From: Neobacillus cucumis
GTDB lineage: Bacteria; Bacillota; Bacilli; Bacillales; Cytobacillaceae
Reading direction: 5' to 3'
DNA: 64,000 nt
Assembly (NCBI RefSeq): GCF_002860255.1
Contig: NZ_PGVE01000064.1
Location: 124,001-188,000, forward strand
Under the pieces are notes generated by a model. That model ran no database searches. It had not been told where the DNA came from and saw nothing but the letters and a program-made list of their open reading frames with translations. A program made the position numbers and the translations under genes. The number at the start of each line of letters is the position of its first letter. Positions within the stretch are counted from its first letter, which is position 1. Shown here piece after piece: positions 53,463 through 62,700 of this stretch.

Positions 53463-55292
53463 ATGAGTATTGGCGGTTTCAAAAACAAAGAGGTTCTAGT
53501 TGATTTAACAAGTGGAACAGTAGACTACAGAGCTATCAATGAAGAGGATGCCAGAAAATACATAGGCGGCCGAGGTCTCGGTGTCAAATATGTATTAGAT
53601 AACGGCCCGGAAGTGGAGCCATTATCTGCTGAAAACATCTTATGTTTTATGACAGGACCGGTCACCGGAACACGTTCATCCATGAGCGGACGTCTTTGTG
53701 TTGTAACCAAATCTCCACTTACGGAAACAGTTACAGACTCACACATTGGCGGCTGGACCGCTGCACGCTTAAAATGGGCAGGCATTGATAACCTCATTTT
53801 TAAGGGGAAAAGTGACAGACCCGTTTATCTTTATATTGAAGACGGTAAGGCCGAACTTCGGGACGCCTCTAATTATTGGGGAACTAGCACAAGAGCTTTT
53901 ATTCAGGCTATGAAGGATCAATATGGTGAACAAGACTTAAGTGTAATGACCATAGGTCAAGCTGGGGAAAATACTGTTCGTTTTGCTTCCTTTATTAATG
54001 AACACGATCGTGCAGCCGGCCGTGGCGGTACAGCAGCAGTGGCAGGTTACAAAAAATTAAAAGCAATTGTTATTAAGGCAGCGCAAAAGGGAAATATGCC
54101 GGCACCTAAATTAGAGGCCGAATATAAAGAAGCCAATAAGAAAGCGGTTAAAGCGATATTAGACGGAGGTTTGACTGCACCAAATAAAGGTGGCTTATCT
54201 GTTTATGGTACCAACGTGTTAACAAATTTGATTAATGAAGTTGGAGCTCTTCCTACTAAAAACTCGCAGCTTACTCATTGGGATGAAGCGGAGAAACACA
54301 GTGGTGAATTTGTTAACACACATCTTCGTGTCGCTAACAATACCTGTCATGCCTGTCCGGTAGGCTGCAAAATTGAAGTGGAAGTAAAGACAAGCAAGTA
54401 TAAGACACGTGTTGAAAGTGTGGAATTTGAATCTGCCTGGTCACTTGGCTCCAACTGTCTTCTAAGTGATGCGGAGGCTATTTCTTATTTAATTGACCGC
54501 TGTAATGAATACGGCCTCGATACGATCGAGCTGGGTCATTGCTTCTCAGTAACAATGGAAGCGTTTGAAAAAGGAATTATTTCTGAAGAATTAATCTGGG
54601 GTGACGCCGACTCCATGATTGAGTTAACTAAAAAAATTGCTCTTCGTGAAGGTTTTGGCGGCATTCTTGCTGAAGGTCCTGCACGCGCAACAGCTTCCTG
54701 GGGGGCACCTGAGCTTTCGATGTCTGTTAAAGGTCAATCAATTCCTGCCTACGATCCTCGAGGAATCCAAGGGATTGGGCTTGGTTATGCGACTAGTAAT
54801 CGCGGGGCCTGTCACTTACGAGGTTATACAGTAGCCAGTGAAATTGCAGGTATTCCTGAGCCAACTGACCGTTTAAAACCGGAAGGAAAAGGTGAACTAT
54901 TAAAAATATTCCAAGATATGCTGGCCTTCTCAGATTCTATGAATATTTGTAAGTTCTCATCATTCTCCGAAAATGCTGAGCATTATGCTGAACAATACAG
55001 TACGATGACCGGAATCCCAATGACGGCTGATGACGTCATGAAGGCTGGGGAAAGAATTTATAATCTTGAGCGTTACTATAATAACCTTGCCGGTTTTAAT
55101 CAACGCGAAGATGATTTCCTTCCAAAACGATTTACAGAAGAACCAGCATCTGGGAACAGTGCAGGTCATGTAAGCCGGATGGATATCATGCTAGAAGAAT
55201 ACTATCAAGTCCGCGGCTGGAAAGATGGTTTAGTACCAGAGCAAAAGCTTCGGGAATTAGGAATTATTGATTCTGAGAACCAGTTAGTTTAG
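53463..55292 (+). CDS. aor: Aldehyde:ferredoxin oxidoreductase (tungstopterin family)
   Basis: A 609-residue AOR-family enzyme. The four [4Fe-4S] cysteines are Cys295, Cys298, Cys302 (CHACPVGC) and Cys496 (SMNICKFSSF), matching positions 288/291/295/494 in Pyrococcus AOR. The pterin motifs DPRGIQGIGLGYATSNRGAC and GRGGTAAVAGYKKLKAI are intact. It oxidises aldehydes to acids with ferredoxin using a W- or Mo-bis-pterin cofactor. Sulfur-carrier genes adjoin it. Ribosome site AGAGGGG. Confidence 0.94.
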   Translation: MSIGGFKNKEVLVDLTSGTVDYRAINEEDARKYIGGRGLGVKYVLDNGPEVEPLSAENILCFMTGPVTGTRSSMSGRLCVVTKSPLTETVTDSHIGGWTAARLKWAGIDNLIFKGKSDRPVYLYIEDGKAELRDASNYWGTSTRAFIQAMKDQYGEQDLSVMTIGQAGENTVRFASFINEHDRAAGRGGTAAVAGYKKLKAIVIKAAQKGNMPAPKLEAEYKEANKKAVKAILDGGLTAPNKGGLSVYGTNVLTNLINEVGALPTKNSQLTHWDEAEKHSGEFVNTHLRVANNTCHACPVGCKIEVEVKTSKYKTRVESVEFESAWSLGSNCLLSDAEAISYLIDRCNEYGLDTIELGHCFSVTMEAFEKGIISEELIWGDADSMIELTKKIALREGFGGILAEGPARATASWGAPELSMSVKGQSIPAYDPRGIQGIGLGYATSNRGACHLRGYTVASEIAGIPEPTDRLKPEGKGELLKIFQDMLAFSDSMNICKFSSFSENAEHYAEQYSTMTGIPMTADDVMKAGERIYNLERYYNNLAGFNQREDDFLPKRFTEEPASGNSAGHVSRMDIMLEEYYQVRGWKDGLVPEQKLRELGIIDSENQLV

Positions 55293-55296
55293 TATA

Positions 55297-55337
55297 TAAA
55301 AAAGCATCTGCGATGAAATGATTCGCAGATGCTTTTT
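55297..55337. terminator. Bidirectional terminator after AOR
   Basis: AAAAAGCATCTGCGA and TCGCAGATGCTTTTTT arms with a 9-base loop. Confidence 0.9.
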
Positions 55338-55609
55338 TAACCGCCAATTCGAGTGGTTTTATACCGATAATGCATAATAATCTCATTTAGTTTATCTTCA
55401 TTTTCCGCTATAAAACGGACTTTTACTGCATTAACTTTAAAGATGGCCGTAAATGAAATTTCTTCTTCCGATCTTATCTGGCCGCTCCATCCCACAGCCT
55501 CAAATATATATGGAAATGTATCCGTTACCCTTTTTGCCCCAAGTTCTTCAAAATACATGCCGAGATGGTCTATATTTATACCACGGAACTCTAAGTCTCT
55601 TTCTGCCAT
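55337..55609 (-). CDS. 90-residue protein of unknown fold ending in Gly-Gly
   Basis: Ninety residues from ATG 55609 (GGTGGG upstream), starting one base after the stop codon of the MoaD-like gene. Text pattern: AERDLEFRGINIDHLGMYFEELGAKR, EAVGWSGQI, FTAIFKVNAVKVRFIAENEDK, ending TTRIGG. Not a recognised MoaD, MoaE or ThiS. The C-terminal Gly-Gly, like that of its neighbour, would suit activation by an E1 such as MoeB. It may belong to AOR cofactor synthesis or be a cofactor-handling protein. Confidence 0.75.
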   Translation of the reverse strand: MAERDLEFRGINIDHLGMYFEELGAKRVTDTFPYIFEAVGWSGQIRSEEEISFTAIFKVNAVKVRFIAENEDKLNEIIMHYRYKTTRIGG

Positions 55610-55610
55610 T

Positions 55611-55883
55611 TTACCCACCGGCAACTGGCGGAAAGAGGGCAAATTGATCTTCTTCTTTCACTCTTGTTTCAACGTCTTCAAGATGGATAATATTCCTTCC
55701 GTTCACGTACACATGAACAAACGGTAGCAGCGTTCTTTCTGACGTAAAAATTTCGGCCTGTAGATCCGGAAACATGTCTACCATTTTATCTAAAACATCG
55801 ATTACTCGATCACCTTTCGGCTTGACCTCTACCGTAACCCCTCCGCAAATTTGCCGGAGATTCGCAAACACCTTGACAAGCAT
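55611..55883 (-). CDS. moaD: MoaD/ThiS-family sulfur carrier protein
   Basis: Ninety residues starting MLVKVFANLRQICGG; AGGGGAG upstream. The beta-grasp pattern and C-terminal FPPVAGG identify a ubiquitin-like sulfur carrier, which is adenylated at Gly-Gly and then thiocarboxylated to donate sulfur to molybdopterin. It converges with AOR and overlaps nothing, being followed at one base by the 90-residue Gly-Gly protein. Dedicated to the AOR cofactor by context (inference). Confidence 0.9.
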   Translation of the reverse strand: MLVKVFANLRQICGGVTVEVKPKGDRVIDVLDKMVDMFPDLQAEIFTSERTLLPFVHVYVNGRNIIHLEDVETRVKEEDQFALFPPVAGG

Positions 55884-56020
55884 ATGTATCTCCCCTCCCT
55901 ATATTTAAATATTAAAACCAAACTGGGATGTTGTCACTAGTAGAGCATAAAGAAGCCAATTAAAATAACAAATTTCTATTCCTCAGCTTTCTTTACTGAT
56001 TTTGTCCCTTTAGATAATAA

Positions 56021-56053
56021 TAAAACTGCCGAAAATTCCACTCCGGCAGTTTA
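56021..56053 (-). terminator. Terminator of yisL
   Basis: AAACTGCCG and CGGCAGTTT arms; TTATTATT follows on the minus strand. Confidence 0.7.
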
Positions 56054-56058
56054 AATCA

Positions 56059-56418
56059 TTATGGATGTAAAAATGACATTGGTAATTTTACAAATCCTAA
56101 ATATAGTACTAATAACCATGCTACAACAAACTGAATCCAAAAAGTTGAGGTTCTCCGATTATTAGCAACGCGGCCAAGGATCATTTCGAATAACCCGATA
56201 ATCCATAATCCAACAACCGCCTTTAAAATGTACCATACATCAATTTTGTAGACTGAAAAAAGAAGACCTGCACCTGTAGCGATAATCAATAAGTATAGTA
56301 CTCTTAAAATCATTTGAAGGATTTTAGCGCCCTTTGTTTTTCCCTTTTTAAATAATGAAATGGCCACAAAGAATAGGATAAGTGCTAAAAACCATGCGGT
56401 AATATGTGCATGAATCAC
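56059..56418 (-). CDS. yisL: UPF0344 membrane protein YisL
   Basis: A 119-residue protein with four membrane helices (about residues 6-23, 34-56, 62-82 and 92-111). The start MIHAHITAWFLALILFF matches YisL/UPF0344. Ribosome site AGGAGG. Function unknown. Adjacent to yisK as in B. subtilis; about 95 bases separate the two. Confidence 0.9.
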   Translation of the reverse strand: MIHAHITAWFLALILFFVAISLFKKGKTKGAKILQMILRVLYLLIIATGAGLLFSVYKIDVWYILKAVVGLWIIGLFEMILGRVANNRRTSTFWIQFVVAWLLVLYLGFVKLPMSFLHP

Positions 56419-56512
56419 AGTAATTCCTCCTTATGTATGTCCTGCTCGAACCTATCATACCATAGGAGAACTCAAAATACGAAATTAAGCTAACTTACTT
56501 AGAAAGTTCGAT

Positions 56513-57421
56513 TTATTTTTCAATCACATTCCTTAATGTTCCAATTTTCTCAATCCGTATTTCCATTTGATCTCCCGGCCGCAAGAACTTAGACGGCTTA
56601 AAACCCTTGCCAACGCCTGCCGGTGTACCCGTCGCAATAATATCCCCAGGTTCAAGTGTCATTCCTCTTGATAAAACAGAAATTACCTCTTCAATCTGAA
56701 AAATGAAGTTTTTCGTATTAGAGGTTTGTCTAACTTCTCCATTGATCCTTGTTTCAATATCTAGTCCATTGGGATTCGTAATCATACTTTTATGAACAAT
56801 CCATGGACCGAATGGACAGGTAGTATCCAGACTCTTTCCAATAAAAAATTGTTTATGCCGTGATTGTAAATCCCTTGCTGTAACATCATTTATAATACTA
56901 TAACCAAATACAAAATCTAATGCTTCTTCTTTTTTTATTGCTCTTCCCCTTTTTCCGATAATGACGGCTAGTTCCCCTTCATAATCAAGCTGATTTGTTA
57001 CATTTTGATGGTTTAAAACTAGCTCATTGGGTCCAACAACTGTTGTTGGTGCTTTTGTAAATACCATTACATGTTCAGGGATATCCTCTACGCTTCCCAT
57101 TTCAATTGCATGTTCGGCATAATTTTTTCCAACACAAAAGATATTCTTCTCTGGCCTTGGAATTGGTGCTAATAGGGTCACTTCTTTTAGCGGCAGGTAC
57201 AATTGACTTGCTGCTCCTTGCTTTTCAATCCAGGCAAGCAAATCATTTACTTTTTCAATAAACGTATCCCCTAAAGCAATACACTCCGTCATAGATGCAG
57301 GAAAATCACTTTTCCCACCTCTTATTTCTTCTGCTTGATTTAATAAGAGCACACCTGTTTCCTCATAGTCTACGATTCCAACAAAGGTTTGATCTTTATA
57401 AAATGCAGTTACAAACTTCAT
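56513..57421 (-). CDS. yisK: Fumarylacetoacetate hydrolase family protein (YisK)
   Basis: A 302-residue FAH-family protein. The C-terminal FAH domain (about residues 85-300) carries the metal-binding acids in EGELAVIIGKRG (YEGELAV), and FGYSIINDVTARDLQ, plus the TGTPAGVG glycine loop. B. subtilis YisK is reported to act on oxaloacetate and to affect cell shape through Mbl; not tested here. The N-terminal domain (first 80 residues) is of the YisK type. Ribosome site AGGGGGAAATA. Confidence 0.9.
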   Translation of the reverse strand: MKFVTAFYKDQTFVGIVDYEETGVLLLNQAEEIRGGKSDFPASMTECIALGDTFIEKVNDLLAWIEKQGAASQLYLPLKEVTLLAPIPRPEKNIFCVGKNYAEHAIEMGSVEDIPEHVMVFTKAPTTVVGPNELVLNHQNVTNQLDYEGELAVIIGKRGRAIKKEEALDFVFGYSIINDVTARDLQSRHKQFFIGKSLDTTCPFGPWIVHKSMITNPNGLDIETRINGEVRQTSNTKNFIFQIEEVISVLSRGMTLEPGDIIATGTPAGVGKGFKPSKFLRPGDQMEIRIEKIGTLRNVIEK

Positions 57422-57505
57422 AAATATTTCCCCCTCTAAGAATGAACCATTATTTATATAATAAAATAAACAGAACTATCCAACAAATATTTTGGGCAAC
57501 TGATT

Positions 57506-57533
57506 CACATTACAACTGCCTAGTCATAGGATA
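57506..57533 (+). promoter_or_regulatory. Sigma-K-type promoter of gerP operon
   Basis: CATAGGATA (57525-57533) matches the sigma-K -10 consensus CATANNNTA, with an AC (57507-57508) sixteen bases upstream as -35. Mother-cell sigma-K control of gerP is established in Bacillus, so the site is plausible. Confidence 0.65.
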
Positions 57534-57611
57534 ATAAGAGCCTATATGGGCAAAAGCTTAAACTCTGCCATAATTCTGATTTAAAATTTGAAATGTAAAA
57601 GGGTGTTGTCT

Positions 57612-57833
57612 ATGCCAGCGATTGTTGGAGTTGCACAGGTTATTACACTTGGGAGCAGCTCTGTTTTTCACATTGGGGATGTCTATAAAATCATGCCATT
57701 TGCTACTGCAAAAACATTTTCTGGGGCTGGTTCGTTTAATACGGGGGAACAATTAAACGTTAATAACCAATTAAGTTCAACAAATACAAGTGATCCAGAT
57801 GTCATTGATCAAAACAATTTCCTTAATATGTAA
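57612..57833 (+). CDS. gerPA: Spore germination protein GerPA
   Basis: Seventy-three residues from ATG 57612 after AAAGGGTG (frame open from 57588). The GerPA/PF family pattern is PAIVGVAQVITLGSSSVFHIGD, then AGSFNTGE. First gene of the six-gene gerP operon, whose products are needed in the inner coat for germinants to reach their receptors. Similar to the gerPF product at the end of the operon. A sigma-K-type promoter precedes it. Confidence 0.9.
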   Translation: MPAIVGVAQVITLGSSSVFHIGDVYKIMPFATAKTFSGAGSFNTGEQLNVNNQLSSTNTSDPDVIDQNNFLNM

Positions 57834-57851
57834 TGAACGGAGGATTAAAAA

Positions 57852-58097
57852 ATGAACTTTTATATCCAACAGTCCATTCATATTTATTTAATTAAAATAG
57901 GAGGTATTACTAACTCCTCTGTTTTACAAATCGGCAGTGCTGGTATTATAAAACCTCAAGCCAATCTGTTTAATACCGGGGGATTTACACAACCTGCACC
58001 ACCTGGGATAAAACCCGAAGGAGCTGGTGGAGTTCTACCTTCTTCACAAATATTAGCACCTTCAGTACCTCTCCAAGCCGCTGTAAGAACTACTTAA
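57852..58097 (+). CDS. gerPB: Spore germination protein GerPB
   Basis: Eighty-one residues from ATG 57852 preceded by GGAGG. Pattern NFYIQQSIHIYLIKIGGITNSS and VLQIGSAGIIKPQANLFNTGGFT, typical of GerPB. C-terminal part is proline-rich. Second gene of the operon, 18 bases after gerPA. Confidence 0.9.
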   Translation: MNFYIQQSIHIYLIKIGGITNSSVLQIGSAGIIKPQANLFNTGGFTQPAPPGIKPEGAGGVLPSSQILAPSVPLQAAVRTT

Positions 58098-58212
58098 AAA
58101 AATGGGATAATAAGATAACTTGTCCCTAATGAACTTATTTAAATTATGCAAATCAAGTTGTGGTTGTGCATATAGTTAAAAATAAGGGATTAAAGTGGGC
58201 GAGGTGAAGCAA

Positions 58213-58839
58213 ATGTATCAGGATTGTTCCCAATATCTACAATGGATGCAAATGAGTATTCAAGCCCAGGAAAAAAGAATTGCTGCATTAGAACAAGCAA
58301 TACAAAAATTACAGCAAGATTTCCAGCAGGTTAAAGAAAAACCTACGATTCATGTAGATCGAATTGAATATAGCTTTGATCAATTGAAAGTAGAGACCCT
58401 TGAGGGAACCTTAAATATTGGTTTAAATCCAAATGATTTGTCTAATATCGAGGACTTTGCTGTCCAAAACCAGTCATTAAATACTCCAAGCCCCAATCCT
58501 CCGAAAGAGCAAATGCAGCGATCGATAAAAATTGAAGAAGCTATTTATCAATATTTAGAAACTGAATTACCACAAATAATTTATGATGCTCAAAATAGGT
58601 TAGCCATTCAGCCAAACGATTCTTACCTAGCTTTCATAAAGGAAGATATTATTCGACAGCTGCCTAGCAGAATTGACCACCATCTAAAAGTGAATAGTGC
58701 AAAAGTTCGATCGAATGAGAATGATCATCCTTCAATCGATGAAGTTGTCATTCATTCAATCAAGCAGGAAATCCAAAATGGAGTATGGACCTTTTTAAAT
58801 AACCTGCCTGAAAATATGAAAGGAATGAAGCCAGAATGA
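58213..58839 (+). CDS. gerPC: Spore germination protein GerPC
   Basis: A 208-residue protein from ATG 58213, with GGGCGAGGTG just before; the frame opens at 58195. The first part (MYQDCSQYLQWMQMSIQAQEKRI, to about residue 50) is a coiled coil, followed by a strand-rich region (HVDRIEYSFDQLKVETLEG) and an acidic helical end. Matches GerPC by order and pattern. Its stop overlaps the start of gerPD. Confidence 0.9.
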   Translation: MYQDCSQYLQWMQMSIQAQEKRIAALEQAIQKLQQDFQQVKEKPTIHVDRIEYSFDQLKVETLEGTLNIGLNPNDLSNIEDFAVQNQSLNTPSPNPPKEQMQRSIKIEEAIYQYLETELPQIIYDAQNRLAIQPNDSYLAFIKEDIIRQLPSRIDHHLKVNSAKVRSNENDHPSIDEVVIHSIKQEIQNGVWTFLNNLPENMKGMKPE

Positions 58840-59042
58840 ATTTCGAAGTTTATAATCACATCCTTCATGTTGAGAATATTAAAGTTATCGGGGTTGCGAG
58901 CTCCTCGTTATTACTGGTGGGCGATGCAGAAACCATACAGTTGGCCTCTGTTTTTGATACCCCCGCTGAATCACTAATTATAGGGCCATTTGTCCCTCTA
59001 GAACAGGACGTGACGCCTGGCTATGCTAGCCCGAATCTCTAG
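58836..59042 (+). CDS. gerPD: Spore germination protein GerPD
   Basis: Sixty-eight residues starting MNFEVYNHILHVENIKVIGV, then ASSSLLLVGDAETIQLAS. The GerPD pattern. Start ATG overlaps the end of gerPC (ATGA), so translation is coupled. Its last residues overlap the start of gerPE by 20 bases. Confidence 0.9.
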   Translation: MNFEVYNHILHVENIKVIGVASSSLLLVGDAETIQLASVFDTPAESLIIGPFVPLEQDVTPGYASPNL

Positions 59043-59412
59043 TGTCGACACTTTCAAGAACACAATTGCTTCGTTCTCATCTGTTGTTCAACTTGGTGAT
59101 TCATGCATCCTGAATGGATTTTCACGGGCACTTGCTGTTCAAAGGGAAGCTGAAGTATTTTTCGGGAACGAAGGAAACTTCCCTTCTTATTCCATTTTTA
59201 GAATGCCGCTCGCATTCCCTCCTATTACTGAGACTATCTCTTATATAAGACACAATCGAACTCCAATCATTAAGGCAAATAATATTTATGTTACTGCTGT
59301 TTCCAACTCATCGATTGCCCATATTGGAAACACAAAACATGTATCGATGGAAGTAAGGATTAAGCATATCCGACAACTCCTGCCACATGGACATGAACAA
59401 GAAATGACATAA
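59023..59412 (+). CDS. gerPE: Spore germination protein GerPE
   Basis: A 129-residue protein that begins within gerPD (20-base overlap). Pattern MLARISSVDTFKNTIASFSSV, VQLGDSC, and YVTAVSNSSIAHIGNTKHVSME, which is typical of GerPE. The C-terminal tail is histidine-rich. Belongs to the coat-localised GerP set. Confidence 0.9.
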   Translation: MLARISSVDTFKNTIASFSSVVQLGDSCILNGFSRALAVQREAEVFFGNEGNFPSYSIFRMPLAFPPITETISYIRHNRTPIIKANNIYVTAVSNSSIAHIGNTKHVSMEVRIKHIRQLLPHGHEQEMT

Positions 59413-59469
59413 AGCATATGTTAATGTATGGCCTATCACTGTAAGTTAAAATAGAAAAGGATGTTTTTC

Positions 59470-59688
59470 ATGCCAGCAATTCTTGGTCCAGTACAAATTG
59501 TAAATGTAGGTGGAGGAATTGTACAATTTGGTGATACTGTTTATATCTCCCCGAAAAGCAGTTCTAAAACAAATGCTGGCTCGGGTGCATTTAATACTGG
59601 TGGAATAATTGTAACGAATAATGGCTTAAGCGGAACGAATGTACTTGATACCAATTTAATTGATCAGCCAATAGCGGGGAATAATTAA
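59470..59688 (+). CDS. gerPF: Spore germination protein GerPF
   Basis: Seventy-two residues from ATG 59470 after AAAAGGATG (frame open from 59461). Pattern PAILGPVQIVNVGGGIVQFGD and SGAFNTGG, closely alike to GerPA. Last gene of the operon and followed by a bidirectional terminator shared with addA. Confidence 0.92.
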   Translation: MPAILGPVQIVNVGGGIVQFGDTVYISPKSSSKTNAGSGAFNTGGIIVTNNGLSGTNVLDTNLIDQPIAGNN

Positions 59689-59722
59689 AAATGACATAAA
59701 CCATAATGGTCTATGTCATTTT
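59689..59722. terminator. Bidirectional terminator between gerPF and addA
   Basis: AAATGACATA and TATGTCATTT arms with an inner ACCAT/ATGGT stem, followed by TTTT. Confidence 0.85.
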
Positions 59723-59726
59723 TTAT

Positions 59727-62700
59727 TTAATCTACTTTTAATACGTGTGCACCATCAAAGAAAAATAGATATCTTTCGGCAACATCTCTTTTCCAAATCT
59801 GTTCAATGGCTTTAGTATATAAATTAATTTGCACTTTGTAACGATCTTCAAGGATTGATTTAGCCTGTTGGAAACCGCCTTTATATCTGTCTGTTATTCC
59901 GTCTGATTTAAAGTCTATTAACACTAGACCATTTTCATCCTCTAAGATACAATCAATAATCCCTTGTACGAAGACAGATTCATCTCCTTCATTCCAATCA
60001 GGATAAACCTCTCTTGCAGGCAAGGAAACCGTAAAGGGGACTTCTCTGTGAACGGCTTTTGCATAAAAAAACCTTTGTCCCAATGATGAAGTAAAAAATT
60101 GGGCAATTAATTTTGCATCAATGACTTCACTCTGTTCTGCTGTTAACAGTTCATTGTTAACCATCCAGGCTAACTGTTCCACGATGGCATTTTCATTGAC
60201 TTCTTTTGTCAAATCCACATGCTGCATAACCATATGCATTGCCGTCCCCCGTTCAGCAGGGCTTAATTGTTTTTCCTGCATAAACTTCGGCCGTTTCAAA
60301 ATAGATTTACTGAATCGCCCTACGAGTTCTTTACTGCTATATTCATCCGTGAATTCCCGGACGCGTTTAATTTCCGATACAGTTTGCTTAGAACGGTGGC
60401 TTGCGGATCCTGGGAAAGGATATTCCCATGTAAGCCGTGCATGAATTTTTTCTGCTAAGTTCGATTCAGATGGCATTTGCTCAAAATTTTGAACCCTATT
60501 TAACCATTCATCTTCTTCATTCTCTATTGTAATAGCCTCTTTTTTTATTTCATCCGCATGCTGAAGTGTTATTTTCCAAATTGAAGGATGGTTAGAAATT
60601 TCCTGTGGAATCTGTAAACTTCTTTCTCCTTCATCAAGGAATTCATGGGAAGTTTGATGGCGCATTAACGATGGTCCAATCCAGTCAATATAACTCATTG
60701 CACCGGCCCGTTCATAGTCTTTTAATAGCCACTCGGTATTTGTAGAAACATCTCGCCATTTGTCAATTTGTTTTCCTGCATCTTTTAATGTTGCAGTTAT
60801 ATAGAGCTTTTCCTTAGCCCTCGTCATCGCAACATAAAGAACGCGCATCTCTTCGGCCAGCATTTCCATCTTCTTCTTCTGTTTAAAGGCGATTTGAGGT
60901 AAAGAAGGATAGGAGATACGCTTTGAAGCATTTACATATTTAGATGCAAATCCAAATTCTTTATCAAGCATATATGGTTTACGAATATCAGTCATGTTAA
61001 AATTCCGGGCCATCCCAGCCATAAAAACAACCGGGAATTCTAATCCTTTACTGCTATGGATAGTCATAATTCTGACAACATCTTCTTGCTCGCCCAGTGC
61101 TCTCGCAGCCCCAAGATCATCTCCTCTTTCCATCATCCGCTCAATAAATCGTAAAAATCGAAACAATCCACGGAAAGAAGTCTGTTCATACTGACGTGCT
61201 CTGTCGTATAAAGCTCGTAAATTTGCCTGACGCTGCTTACCGCCAGGCAGCCCGCCAACAAAGTCATAAAATTGAGTATCACGGTAAAGCTGCCAGATTA
61301 GCTCAGAAAGTGAACCTTGTCTTGCCAAAGAGCGCCACTCTTTTAATAGGTCAAAAAAGATTCGAACTTTTTCATAATATGGTTCATTCACTTCATCGGT
61401 ATTACTTAAACAAAAGGAAGAAACAGCCTCCCAAAACGACCCACGCTTTTTGACTATCCTTATCTTTGATAATTCTTCTTCATTTAGTCCAACAATAGGG
61501 GAGCGGAGGACAGAAGCAAGCGGGATATCTTGATATGGATTATCAATAACCCGTAGAAGAGACATCATGATGGATACTTCTGTCGCCTCAAAATAACCAG
61601 TAGATAAATTTGCATAAATAGGTATTCCTTGCTGTTTGAACTCCTCCATAAATTGCGGTGCCCAGGTCATAGACCTTAAAAGAATAACTACATCCCGATA
61701 CATTAATGGTCTTTCCTTTTTTGTTTTCGTATTATATACAGGTGAACCACTCGAGATTAATTCTTTAATTTTTGCTGCAATAACCCTCGCTTCAAGTTGA
61801 GACTGTTCAAGGTCCGCTACATCGAATTCAACCACTTGTGTATCATTTTCTGGTTCTTGTTCTTCAGGGGTTTGACTTTCAGCATTTTGGTCAATTAGTA
61901 TTAACTCTACCGGATATTCCCTCTCTTCAGAATATGGTGCACCGTTTCGGAGTTCGGCCGCCTCGTCATACTGAATTTCTCCTACTTTTACCCCCATTAT
62001 CTGCTTAAATAGGTAATTAGTGGCATCAAGTATCTCTTTCCTGCTTCGAAAATTTTGAGCAAGATCAATCCGGAGTCCTGACACGGAACCGTCCACAGTG
62101 AAACGATTATACTTGGAAAGAAAAAGCTGTGGTTCAGCTAAGCGAAAACGATAAATTGATTGCTTAACATCTCCTACCATAAAGAGATTACCCGTTTCCT
62201 CCTCATCTTTTGCTACCAGCTTCAAAATGGTCTCCTGCACCATATTCGTATCTTGGTACTCGTCGCAGTAAACCTCTTTAAAATGACGGCGGTAAGCAAG
62301 TGCCGCTTCGGATGGAAGGAATTCGCCATTCTCTTTGACTCCTTCTGTTAAAATAGCAAGACAATAATGCTCAAGATCGTTATAATCTACTAGACCCTTT
62401 TCCCGTTTAGCTTTCGCAAAACGTGTTGAAAACTCTTTTACTAAATAAACAAGGGTATCAATTAATGGACGCATTTCTTCCATATCCCGCAGAAAGCTTT
62501 CAGGCCGGCGAGAAAAAAGTTCGTCCTTTATACCTTGAATTTTTTTCTTTGCTTTGTCCCGAAGTTTTTGCGCCTTTTCAGTTAATTCCTTGTCATAGTG
62601 ATCACCTTTTACCTGTTTAGCTCTAGAGAAAGACCATGTTTGCATGGCCTGGTAAAGCGTGTTCCATGAATCCTGCTCTGCTGACATCAGAGTATCAATG

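Noticed and set aside
57558..57752. 64-residue minus-strand frame over gerPA
   Set aside because: Antisense of gerPA, whose family pattern is clear.
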